Source of the DNA: Rubrivivax sp. A210
GTDB lineage: Bacteria > Pseudomonadota > Gammaproteobacteria > Burkholderiales > Burkholderiaceae_C
Direction of reading: 5' to 3'
Length of the DNA stretch: 64,000 nucleotides
Assembly (NCBI RefSeq): GCF_904426505.1
Contig: NZ_CAJGBN010000006.1
Location: 54,229 to 118,228 of the forward strand
The translations under genes were made by a program, and so were the position numbers. Shown here piece by piece: positions 55,348 through 61,028 of the stretch. Numbering within the stretch: the stretch's first letter is position 1; each line of letters starts with the position of its first letter. The notes beneath the pieces are model-generated. The model was not told the DNA's origin and made no database searches. It saw only the letters and a list, made by a program, of their open reading frames with translations.

Positions 55348-55824
55348 TCAGCTCAATCGCGTTCCTGCACGCGACGATCGGGGAAGACGCGCGGCCAGCC
55401 ACTCGTGCACGTCGGCGCGGACGTGCCGACCTTCGAGCAGGAAGTCCTCGAATCGGCTGGGCACATACGGCAGGTACACCAGCGGCATGCCGGCTTCCTC
55501 GGGCGTGCGACAGGCCTTGCGGCCATTGCACAGGCCGCAGGCAGTGACCAGGTTCATCCAGGTCCAGCCGCCGCCGCGCGAATGCGGCACGATGTGCTCG
55601 CACTGCAGTTCGCGCTCGTGAAAGCGCTGCCCGCAGTAGGCGCAAGTCATGCGGTCGCGCCGGAACAGCTTGTTCCTGCTGAAGGCCGGCACCACGTCGA
55701 ACAGGTTGACCCTGGGTGCACCGTGCAGCGCAATGATGGGATGCACTTCGATGACCGACTGCCGCCCGCGCCAGCGTTTGCCGGTCTTGGCTTTAGCCAG
55801 GCCTTGCGCTGGCCTCTCTGGCAA
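55348..55824 (-). CDS. HNH endonuclease (possibly 5'-shortened)
   Basis: 158 aa as read from a TTG at 55824. The zinc/HNH core is intact: CAYCGQRFHERELQCEHIVP with HSRGGGWTWMNLVTACGLCN, giving CxxC, His-Ile-Val-Pro-His and Asn-...-CxxC. LFDVVPAFSRNKLFRRDRMT precedes it. Related proteins carry about 45 further N-terminal residues; here the first ~25 (PERPAQGLAKAKTGKRWR) look unlike them, so the start may be damaged. It is 61 bp before rtcB. A nuclease beside an RNA ligase suggests a cleavage-and-repair theme, but HNH enzymes normally cut DNA. Confidence 0.8.
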   Translation of the reverse strand: MPERPAQGLAKAKTGKRWRGRQSVIEVHPIIALHGAPRVNLFDVVPAFSRNKLFRRDRMTCAYCGQRFHERELQCEHIVPHSRGGGWTWMNLVTACGLCNGRKACRTPEEAGMPLVYLPYVPSRFEDFLLEGRHVRADVHEWLAARLPRSSRAGTRLS

Positions 55825-55886
55825 CCTTCCTACTGCAGGTGTCGGCGCCGATGCTTCAGCGCCGGTAGTGATGCCGGTTCACGCCG

Positions 55887-56079
55887 TCAAAAGCAGCCGC
55901 TGCGCAGGCAGCAATGCTTGAAACGACCTCGCCGAGCCGCACGGGCAGGGGTCGTTGCGGCCGAGCTTCTCGGCCAACTCCTTGCTGCCGCGCACGATGC
56001 GATTGCCGCGCTTGACTGCCGTCTCAGACGGGAAGCCCTTGCGCCGCTTGCTCGTGACCTCGAAAGCACACGTCGTCAT
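55887..56079 (-). pseudogene. Frameshifted SEC-C zinc-motif small protein
   Basis: The frame from ATG 56079 reads [20 protein letters not shown] then [20 protein letters not shown]. The SEC-C ligands should continue CG-S-x-R-x-F-K-x-C-C; here a single extra T puts [13 protein letters not shown] into another frame (stop at 55887-55889). The strongest Shine-Dalgarno sequence (AGGAGG) is 6 nt before a different ATG at 56095, which leads into this protein only after another frame change. The gene therefore carries one or two frameshifts. SEC-C motifs bind zinc and occur in SecA-like and nucleic-acid-linked proteins. Confidence 0.7.
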
Positions 56080-56289
56080 CGTCGTTCGGTTTCATGGCAC
56101 ACCTCCTGGGTGGTTGATGGACTCGAAGTCCGGGGTGGGCAAGATCCGCCGGCGTTCGCCTTGTGACGGCACCGCTGCACCGCCGGACTGGAAATTGGTT
56201 CCCTAGTCCCGAGTCGACCGGAGATGCCTGCGAAGGCTCCTGCGCCTGAGGCCGGGGGGCCTGCCGATTCCGCCACGAGGGCGGTGAGC

Positions 56290-56361
56290 TGGGGCGTCGC
56301 CGGGGTTCGTACCCTGACGGGCCAGGTGAGCCCGCTACTCTGCCCCGTGAGAGCGGGACGC
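56290..56361 (-). tRNA. tRNA-like element, anticodon-like ACC, encoded CCA
   Basis: The first of the array's tRNA folds, nearest to the protein genes. GCGTCCC at the 5' end pairs with GCGACGC at the 3' end in 6 of 7 positions, followed by CCCA. A 3-bp D stem (CTC/GAG), a perfect anticodon stem CGGGC/GCCCG and loop TCACCTG are seen; position 33 is C, not the universal U. The T loop reads TACGAAC. Too divergent to call as a functional tRNA-Gly. Confidence 0.45.
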
Positions 56362-56379
56362 ATGAAGTTCACATGCGCT

Positions 56380-56453
56380 TGGGGGGGCCGGCCGGGATCG
56401 AACCGGCACCAGCGGGTTCACGACCCACGGCTCTGCCATTGAGCTACGGCCAC
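56380..56453 (-). tRNA. tRNA-His-like (GTG), encoded CCA
   Basis: 74 nt, cloverleaf with acceptor GTGGCCG / CGGCCCC (one mismatch, T2-C71), D arm, perfect-but-one-wobble anticodon stem GTGGG/CCCGC with loop TCGTGAA, T arm GCCGG-TTCGATC-CCGGC and CCA. The anticodon is GTG (His), but position 33 is C and the base before G1 is T, so the hallmark G-1 of tRNA-His is missing. Possibly a non-translating tRNA-like RNA. Confidence 0.6.
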
Positions 56454-56474
56454 ACCCAAACACACGCTTCAAAC

Positions 56475-56550
56475 TGGTCTCGGTGGCAGGTCTCGAACCT
56501 GCGGCCTCGTGATCCCAAATCACGCGCGCTGCCATCTGCGCCACACCAAG
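56475..56550 (-). tRNA. tRNA-Pro (TGG), encoded CCA
   Basis: 76 nt, fully base-paired acceptor (CTTGGTG/CACCGAG with one G-T), D arm GCGC/GCGC, anticodon stem CGTGA/TCACG with loop TTTGGGA (TGG), T arm GCAGG-TTCGAGA-CCTGC, A73 and CCA. All universal positions look normal. Confidence 0.85.
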
Positions 56551-56557
56551 ATGAAAC

Positions 56558-56633
56558 TGGTTCCCCCACGTGGCCTCGAACCACGGACCTCGTGGTTGAC
56601 GGCCGGGGGCTCTGCCATCTGCGCTACCGGGGA
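56558..56633 (-). tRNA. tRNA-Asp-like (GTC), degenerate, encoded CCA
   Basis: 76 nt. Acceptor TCCCCGG/TGGGGGA has a G-G mismatch; the anticodon stem CCCGG/CCACG pairs in only three of five positions; loop CCGTCAA places GTC at 34-36 with C at position 33. The T arm CGTGG-TTCGAGG-CCACG is perfect and CCA is encoded. It looks like a decayed or non-standard tRNA. Confidence 0.55.
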
Positions 56634-56640
56634 AGCGAAC

Positions 56641-56717
56641 TGGTGCCTCGTGACCGATTCGAACGGCCGACCCGCCGGATCGGAACCGGCTGCTCTTGTC
56701 CGCTGAGCTAACGAGGC
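56641..56717 (-). tRNA. tRNA-Arg (CCG), encoded CCA
   Basis: 77 nt, perfect acceptor GCCTCGT/ACGAGGC, D arm GCTC/GAGC, anticodon stem GCCGG/CCGGC with loop TTCCGAT (CCG), T arm GGCCG-TTCGAAT-CGGTC, A73 and CCA. Normal in every respect. Confidence 0.88.
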
Positions 56718-56718
56718 A

Positions 56719-56812
56719 TGGACTCGACGGTTCGATTGCTCGCTGCGATCGGACGCGGGCTTTCGCCTTCGGCTTTGCAGGCCGCCGCCTTCGACCACTT
56801 GGCTACGTCGAG
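56719..56812 (-). tRNA. tRNA-Cys-like (GCA), abnormal T arm
   Basis: 94 nt, only 1 nt from the tRNA-Arg 5' end. Acceptor CTCGACG/CGTCGAG is perfect, discriminator T73 as in tRNA-Cys, CCA encoded, D arm of the AGCCAAGTGGTCGAAGGC type, loop CTGCAAA (GCA) on a 4-bp stem. After it comes a GGC-GAAA-GCC mini-hairpin and ~28 nt with no canonical T arm; the T-loop text GGTTCGATTG occurs only on the opposite strand, as if that segment were inverted. Confidence 0.55.
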
Positions 56813-56952
56813 ATGTATGAAACCGGGGCACGGGCTCGATTCACCGCTTTCTACCTAGGCCCGCGCGTTGCCTCGCTTCACGGCAGGTGCGTTCGCCTGC
56901 CCAAGTGCGCGCGTATGGTGCTGCTCTGCCAACTGGACTGGTCCGGCCGTGT
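56813..56952 (-). other. Degenerate tRNA-like spacer
   Basis: 140 bp between tRNA-Cys-like and tRNA-Arg(ACG). A D-arm-like stretch (AGTCCAGTTGGCAGAGCAGC) is followed by a strong hairpin GGCAGG-CGAACGCA-CCTGCC placed like a T arm, but no matching acceptor stem or anticodon stem was found. Confidence 0.4.
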
Positions 56953-57032
56953 TGGTACCTCGTGCGCGAATCGAACGTGCGACCTCCGGCTTCGTAGGCC
57001 GGCGCTATGAAATCCAACTGAGCCAACGAGGT
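56953..57032 (-). tRNA. tRNA-Arg (ACG) with enlarged D loop, encoded CCA
   Basis: 80 nt. Perfect acceptor ACCTCGT/ACGAGGT, perfect anticodon stem CCGGC/GCCGG with loop CTACGAA (ACG), T arm GCACG-TTCGATT-CGCGC with one A-C mismatch, A73 and CCA. The D loop is several nt longer than normal (AGTTGGATTTCATA) on a 3-bp stem. Confidence 0.7.
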
Positions 57033-57042
57033 TCTGTCTTGC

Positions 57043-57118
57043 TGGTGCCGAGAGAGGGCTTCGATCCCCCGACGCACGCGCCTTCAACGCGCCGCTCTAC
57101 CTGCTGAGCTATCTCGGC
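57043..57118 (-). tRNA. tRNA-Phe (GAA), encoded CCA
   Basis: 76 nt. Perfect acceptor GCCGAGA/TCTCGGC, D arm GCTC/GAGC, anticodon stem GCGCG/CGCGT with loop TTGAAGG (GAA), T arm GGGGG-ATCGAAG-CCCTC. The nearly invariant T54 is A. A73 and CCA present. Confidence 0.75.
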
Positions 57119-57126
57119 AATCTGTT

Positions 57127-57179
57127 CTGCCGCCTCGTGCGGGCGTCGACCCTGGAACCTGTCGCTCGCAGGGCGGCAG
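57127..57179 (-). repeat. Self-complementary spacer (8-bp stem)
   Basis: CTGCCGCC and GGCGGCAG form a perfect 8-bp stem enclosing 37 nt. Located between tRNA-Phe and the next tRNA-like fold, in a 286-bp spacer. Confidence 0.55.
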
Positions 57180-57303
57180 CTGTACCAGGTGTTGATCTGC
57201 ACTCCACGGGAGAACCATCCGGTCACGGGTTCCGGCGCCGCCCTATCCTTGCGGCCGATTTCCACCCGAAGCGTGAGCTCGATGGGCTTCCTGTTCCTTT
57301 GAC

Positions 57304-57399
57304 GTCGCGTGCGGGATACGAAGCCGCGCCTCTCAACTTGAGCCGCGGAGCAGCGGCAATGCCCACACTGCTGTCTAGGGTCGTCTATTCGCACGCGAC
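57304..57399 (-). ncRNA. tRNA-sized structured element
   Basis: GTCGCGTGC (5') and GCACGCGAC (3') form a perfect 9-bp terminal stem 96 nt apart, the distance of a tRNA acceptor stem. Inside are a GCCGC/GCGGC hairpin, CTCAA-G-TTGAG placed like a variable arm, and CTTCGTATCC placed like a T loop. No CCA is encoded (GTCA follows). It looks like a further, diverged tRNA-like unit. Confidence 0.4.
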
Positions 57400-57404
57400 A
57401 TGTC

Positions 57405-57481
57405 TGGTGCCCTCGGCGACGGTTCGAACGCGCGGCCTGCCGCTTACAAAGCGGCTGCTCTGCCAACTGAGCTACAAGGGC
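57405..57481 (-). tRNA. tRNA-Thr (TGT), mismatched T stem, encoded CCA
   Basis: 77 nt. Acceptor GCCCTTG/CGAGGGC with one wobble, D arm GCTC/GAGC, perfect anticodon stem GCCGC/GCGGC with loop TTTGTAA (TGT). The T loop TTCGAAC is normal but its stem (GCGCG against CGTCG plus one extra C) is poorly paired. CCA encoded. Confidence 0.7.
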
Positions 57482-57492
57482 TTGTCTGAATC

Positions 57493-57630
57493 CACTTCGG
57501 CTGTGCCCGAGCGCGAGCATCCCGTCGGATGTGGTGTCTCGCTGCACGGGGCCTGATCACTGGCCGCGCACATCCCGTACCGCCAACACCTTGTCGCGCG
57601 GCCACGGAGTGCAAGGACACACCCGAAGTG
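57493..57630 (-). repeat. Nested inverted-repeat spacer between tRNA-like genes
   Basis: Outer arms CACTTCGGCTGTG (57493-57505) and CACACCCGAAGTG (57618-57630) match in 12 of 13 positions. Inside, GGCCGCGC and GCGCGGCC form a perfect 8-bp stem. The outer arm begins right at the CCA of the neighbouring tRNA-Gly-like gene, so the spacer between two tRNA-like RNAs would fold into a long hairpin, as RNase III substrates in rRNA precursors do. Confidence 0.6.
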
Positions 57631-57703
57631 GAGCGAATGACGGGTCTCGAACCCATGTCTTGGCCGTGGGGTGGCCTTGCTCTGCCCATTGAGCTACATC
57701 CGC
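57629..57703 (-). tRNA. tRNA-Gly-like (CCC), encoded CCA
   Basis: 75 nt, first tRNA after the boxA leader. Acceptor GCGGATG/CATTCGC fully pairs (one G-T), T73 as in tRNA-Gly, T arm ATGGG-TTCGAGA-CCCGT. The anticodon stem has four pairs (GGCC/GGCC) and loop ACCCCAC, with C instead of U at position 33. Confidence 0.6.
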
Positions 57704-57762
57704 AAAGATTGCAAGGCATGCCGCCGGCCTGATCCAGGTTCCCGGGGCTGCCTTGCGGCAAT

Positions 57763-57792
57763 TTGTTAAAGAGCGTCCACCGCCAGCGGTGG
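57763..57792 (-). promoter_or_regulatory. boxA antitermination element and leader hairpin of the tRNA array
   Basis: On the minus strand GCTCTTTAACAA (57763-57774) is an exact bacterial boxA as found in rRNA leaders, where NusB/S10 bind. It is preceded by the hairpin CCACCGC-TG-GCGGTGG (57777-57792) and lies 60 nt before the first tRNA. It would let polymerase traverse the long structured array. Confidence 0.75.
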
Positions 57793-57844
57793 TGCGATCC
57801 ATCGATCGCGAGCCTGTGCCGATGCGCAAGCCGGTTGAAGCCAG

Positions 57845-57880
57845 AAATGAAAAGAGCCCGGATCCTTTCGGAATCCGGGC
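57845..57880 (-). terminator. Rho-independent terminator, minus strand
   Basis: GCCCGGAT-TCCGAAAGG-ATCCGGGC followed by TCTTTTCATTTC on the minus strand. It ends transcripts entering from the right just before the tRNA-array leader, insulating it. The plus strand has no T-run after the stem. Confidence 0.75.
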
Positions 57881-57909
57881 CCCTGCGTGCAGAGCTTGGA
57901 GGGTGCGAG

Positions 57910-58146
57910 CTATGCGCTCTCCTCTCCCGGATGAACTGGGTCCCCATGCCGCCCAAGCCGATGGCAGCTTGTCGGAAAGGTCGGGAACAGGGCGGTGCGG
58001 CAGGCGCCCAGCGATCCCATCGCCGCGGCACGTGCGAACGCGACCAGCCCCTTGATGGGTCGGGTGGTGCTGGCGACGTAGCGGGAGTTCACGATGGGAT
58101 CCTTGGAAAAATAGTTGCTCACATGGAGCGGTTTGGGGTACGACAA
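57910..58146 (-). CDS. Possible small protein, unknown
   Basis: 78-codon frame (TTG start, or GTG at 58122 giving VSNYFSKDPIVNSRYVASTT). The N-terminal part has mixed, protein-like composition, and the strong terminator begins 30 bp after its stop, which argues that something on this strand is transcribed. No Shine-Dalgarno sequence and no family recognised. An RNA gene is an alternative. Confidence 0.25.
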   Translation of the reverse strand: MSYPKPLHVSNYFSKDPIVNSRYVASTTRPIKGLVAFARAAAMGSLGACRTALFPTFPTSCHRLGRHGDPVHPGEESA

Positions 58147-58229
58147 AGCGGACTGTAAATAGTCTTTACGTCATCGTCAACCCCCTGAGAGAATGCCGGA
58201 TCGAAATCGTTGCATCAAGCACAGCATCA

Positions 58230-58601
58230 GTGGTCAACACCACCGTCACCCGAAGACTCAACGCCCTGGCCCTCTTCCAGGCCTACGCCGAGCAGGCGCT
58301 CGCAACCGGCGCCTCGCCCAAGGGGCTGGAGCAGGCCTTTGCAGCCACGCTGGAGATCTCGCCCAGCATGTGGAGCCAGATCAAGTCGTCGCGGCCGATC
58401 GGCGACAAGCTGGCCCGGCAGATCGAGCAACACCAGGGCAAGCCGGTTGGCTGGCTGGACGAAGCCCGCGAAGACAGCTCGCCGACCGCTGCCGAGAGGG
58501 CCTTGCAGGACCTCGCGCTGGCCGCCTGGCGGTCGACCAACAGCGCCGGGCGCAAGGCGCTGCGCGCGCACCTGGAGGCGATGGTCAAGACCAGGCCGTA
58601 G
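58230..58601 (+). CDS. Small HTH (Cro/C1-like) protein
   Basis: 123 aa from a GTG. LFQAYAEQALATGASPKGLE is followed by AFAATLEISPSMWSQIKSSR and PIGDKLARQIEQHQGKPVGW, the HTH pattern with a recognition helix at SPSMWSQIKSS, as in phage-type repressors. The C-terminal 45 residues are helical. It is preceded by an AT-rich promoter-like stretch (TGTAAATAGTCTTTACG, 58155-58171). It may regulate itself or the adjacent array. Confidence 0.8.
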   Translation: MVNTTVTRRLNALALFQAYAEQALATGASPKGLEQAFAATLEISPSMWSQIKSSRPIGDKLARQIEQHQGKPVGWLDEAREDSSPTAAERALQDLALAAWRSTNSAGRKALRAHLEAMVKTRP

Positions 58602-58712
58602 CCGGACCCGTGCAAACACCCTGCAGATCCAGCCAGCCATGACATCGTCGGTCACCAGACGCAGTTGCTTCGGCCTGGTACTGCCATCGGCGGCCGTGGT
58701 GTCGGCACTGGC

Positions 58713-59045
58713 ATGAGCCGCTCCCGCAAGCACCACCACCATGTATACGTGGTGGAGCTGTCGGACCGCGCATGGAGCGAGGCCTCGTTCCGCAAGGCGA
58801 ACCCGGACTATCAGCTCAGCAAGCCGCTGGTCTACGTCGGCATGACGGGCCTGGACCCAGACCTGCGCTTCGACCGGCACAAGGCCGGGATCCAGGCCAA
58901 CCGGTTCGTGCTGCAGTACGGCCTGCGTCTTCTGCCGCAGCTGTACGAGGTCTACAACCCGATGCCCCACGAAGCCGCTCGAGAGATGGAGGTCGAGCTG
59001 GCTATCGGCCTGCGCGAGGCCGGGTATGGGGTCTGGCAGGCCTGA
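58713..59045 (+). CDS. GIY-YIG-like nuclease-fold protein
   Basis: 110 aa from ATG 58713. SRSRKHHHHVYVVELSDRAW supplies the first strand and PLVYVGMTGLDPDLRFDRHK carries the YVG-MTG-x-R-x-H core of the GIY-YIG fold. The catalytic Glu may be in AREMEVELAIGL. A function in DNA or RNA cleavage is suggested by the fold only. It is 111 bp after the HTH gene on the same strand. Confidence 0.7.
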   Translation: MSRSRKHHHHVYVVELSDRAWSEASFRKANPDYQLSKPLVYVGMTGLDPDLRFDRHKAGIQANRFVLQYGLRLLPQLYEVYNPMPHEAAREMEVELAIGLREAGYGVWQA

Positions 59046-59107
59046 GTTGCCGGAGATGGCGTGCACCGTGCCATGGTCTGCGGACGATCATCAGATGCGG
59101 GGCGCGC

Positions 59108-59386
59108 TCACGCGGTAGGCCGCTGTTCGAAGGACTCGAAGTTGCCCTCGCTTGGGTAGACCTCGACGGATTCGACCGTGGATGCAGCTGGTCCTCTTCG
59201 TGCCCAGGCGATCAGTCGGTCGATCACTTCCTGCGAACCCGCGGCTGTCGCCTCAACCGAGCCGTCGCGGCGGTTGCGAACCCAGCCACGAACGCCCAAT
59301 TGCCGGGCCTCCTCGGCCATCGACCAACGGTAACCCACGCCCTGGACACGGCCGCGGACTTCGAGTCGAACAACGGTGTCGGTCAT
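59108..59386 (-). CDS. acyP: Acylphosphatase
   Basis: 92 aa, the family's size. The catalytic loop [10 protein letters not shown] contains the phosphate-binding Arg, and [17 protein letters not shown] the essential Asn. It hydrolyses acyl phosphates in the cytoplasm. Stand-alone gene, convergent with the GIY-YIG-like gene. Confidence 0.95.
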   Translation of the reverse strand: MTDTVVRLEVRGRVQGVGYRWSMAEEARQLGVRGWVRNRRDGSVEATAAGSQEVIDRLIAWARRGPAASTVESVEVYPSEGNFESFEQRPTA

Positions 59387-60088
59387 AGGCGGTCCCCGAA
59401 GTGTCTCGAGCCCAGGGTAACCGAACTGTGCACTTGCTGAGGTACTTGCCGGACAGTTCGGCCACGTCAGGAATCACTCTGCTGCATCGTCGCCGGAATC
59501 AACGCTACTCGCACCTTACCAGCCGCTGTAAGTCCTTCGAGCTTGTGAGGTACGGTCTGGCGCGGCAGGCTGGTGATCTGGGAGAGGCTGCACAGGCGCA
59601 GAGGTAGCCAAGCCCTTGTTTCCCGCTCCGCCGCTGCGTGTGGACAGCGGTCGGTGGCGCATTGACCTTCGGATCGCCGGAGGCCTACGACCGCACCACC
59701 TCGCACAGCGGCCTATCGGGCGAGCGCAGGCCGCGCGGCCCAATGACCGCTTGGTGCCAGTCAGCGCAAGTACGCCGGGCCTCGACCAGCGTCGGCTTAC
59801 GCTGCGGTCCGGCCGATTGATTGCAGGCGCCTTGGTTGCCGGCTCCTCAGCATCGCTTGGCCCAGGCCTCGATGGTTCGGCGGCGGAAGCGGGCTAGATA
59901 GGCCGCCTCGGTCACAGCGATGGCGGACCCTGCTCTGTCTCAGCCTCGCGCGCGCGAGGGCGTGGCTCTCGGAGAACCCCCCAAAACATCGTGTCCAGCC
60001 ATCGACGTTCTCGCCGCCCTCCGGTTGCCTAGTCGCGGGTGGATACGGGACGGCTGAACAGCGGTCGGAAATCGCGTCATCGCACGGA

Positions 60089-60307
60089 TGGGCACAACTT
60101 GGGCACAGAACCCCACAACGCCGCGCCAACTGGGCACGGCCCGCGCTTGTGCCCAACGTCTGTGCCCACGACCGTTGGACCACTCGCCCAATGGTCGCGA
60201 TTTCGACCCAATGGTCAGGCCCTGGGCACGGCGCCCAACGGTCATTTCGAGGCTGCGCTGAAAACCGTGGGCACGGCCAGGGCACGAAATGGGCACAGGA
60301 TGGGCAC
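60089..60307. repeat. Cluster of nine TGGGCAC heptamers
   Basis: Forward copies start at 60089, 60100, 60131, 60223, 60268, 60290 and 60301; reverse copies at 60149 and 60162. Two pairs are exactly 11 bp apart. In one plus frame the heptamer encodes (M/L)GT, as in the C-terminal tails of some tyrosine recombinases, so this may be the end of an integrase remnant and not a protein-binding array. Confidence 0.6.
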
Positions 60308-60380
60308 AAAGCAAAACGCCGCCCTTGTGGGGCGGCGCATATTCAGTTCTAAGTTGTCGAATCCGCCATCCGATGGCCCG

Positions 60381-60630
60381 GAATCCGGCATCTCTTGGCC
60401 GCGTTACCGCGCCAAAACCCCTGCTTTTGCTCGCAAGCCTGTAACTCCACCCGTCGGAAGGCGCCTGGGGCAGGATTTGAACCGGTCACTTTTGCCCCAT
60501 TTTCGGGCAGATGCCGGATTTCTGTTGAGGTTTTGCGGAAATTCGTGAGTGGTGACAAGGACTTGCGTGGCTTGGCAAACGTGGCCAAGATATGCCGGAT
60601 TTTGGCAAACGTGGCCAAGATATGCCGGAC
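60381..60630. repeat. Repeat family GGCCAAGATATGCCGGAT
   Basis: Two direct tandem copies of a 30-bp unit at 60571-60600 and 60601-60630 (28/30 identical), each with the internal palindrome TTGGC-AAACGT-GGCCAA (one G/C offset), an inverted variant at 60381-60405 and a partial copy AGATGCCGGATTT at 60509-60521. They lie 400 bp upstream of the HTH-GTPase gene. Confidence 0.7.
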
Positions 60631-60968
60631 ACATGTAACGGGGCTGAAACTGGGTTACGGAGTGACGGTCGGAACCGGCCCTCGGCCGACCACCTGCGCG
60701 GCCGTCCACAAGGGCAATCGTCCCATTGGCGCCGAAGCCTCCTGGCGGCCGGGCCGTTCCCTGCGCACCTCACTTTGGCGCACGTCGCCGACTGGCGAAC
60801 GTTGTTGGGCACCTCCGGGGCCGCCCGTGCCGGGAGCGCTCCGGTGAAGCGGCTGCCCCGCCCCAAGGCTTCCGACCAGCAACCGCTTCCCGTGGCAGGA
60901 GGCACGCGTGGACGCTTGCGCAGGTCCATGCGAGGCAATCGCGGACCGGCGTAGAACACGTTTCATTT

Positions 60969-61023
60969 TTGACTTGCATGTCTGTGAAATCTTGCTAGCA
61001 TTGGCTCACAAGTTTTTGAGAGG
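60969..61023 (+). promoter_or_regulatory. Probable promoter and RBS of the HTH-GTPase gene
   Basis: TTGACT (60969-60974) is a good -35 element; the -10 is weaker (TTGCTA at 60992 or TAGCAT at 60996). GAGAGG lies 6 nt before the ATG. The sequence is AT-rich compared with its surroundings. Confidence 0.5.
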
Positions 61024-61028
61024 TCAGC

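Larger units (their letters stand above)
59387..60960. other. 1.6-kb region with no confident gene
   Basis: Open frames here are short and of biased composition. It holds a TGGGCAC cluster (60089-60307), a tRNA-3'-end-like segment (60464-60500) and a family of 20-bp repeats (60381-60630), listed separately. It looks like a decayed integration site. Confidence 0.45.

Noticed and set aside
56100..56289. Possible further tRNA-like fold with T-arm text GGACTTCGAGTCC and CAC anticodon
   Set aside because: No acceptor stem could be paired; left as leader of the SEC-C gene.
56376..57556. Many short open frames in the tRNA array
   Set aside because: They are readings of tRNA sequence in both directions; none is protein-like.
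59467..59706. Short minus frame with a helix-turn-helix-like phrase (LCSLSQITSLPRQTVPHKLE)
   Set aside because: Only one weak stretch, no start with a ribosome-binding site, and the rest is Arg-rich; could be a decayed ArsR-type gene but not supportable.
60039..60548. Plus frame across the TGGGCAC cluster
   Set aside because: Low-complexity His/Gly/Thr text; interpreted as repeat or integrase relic, not as a gene.
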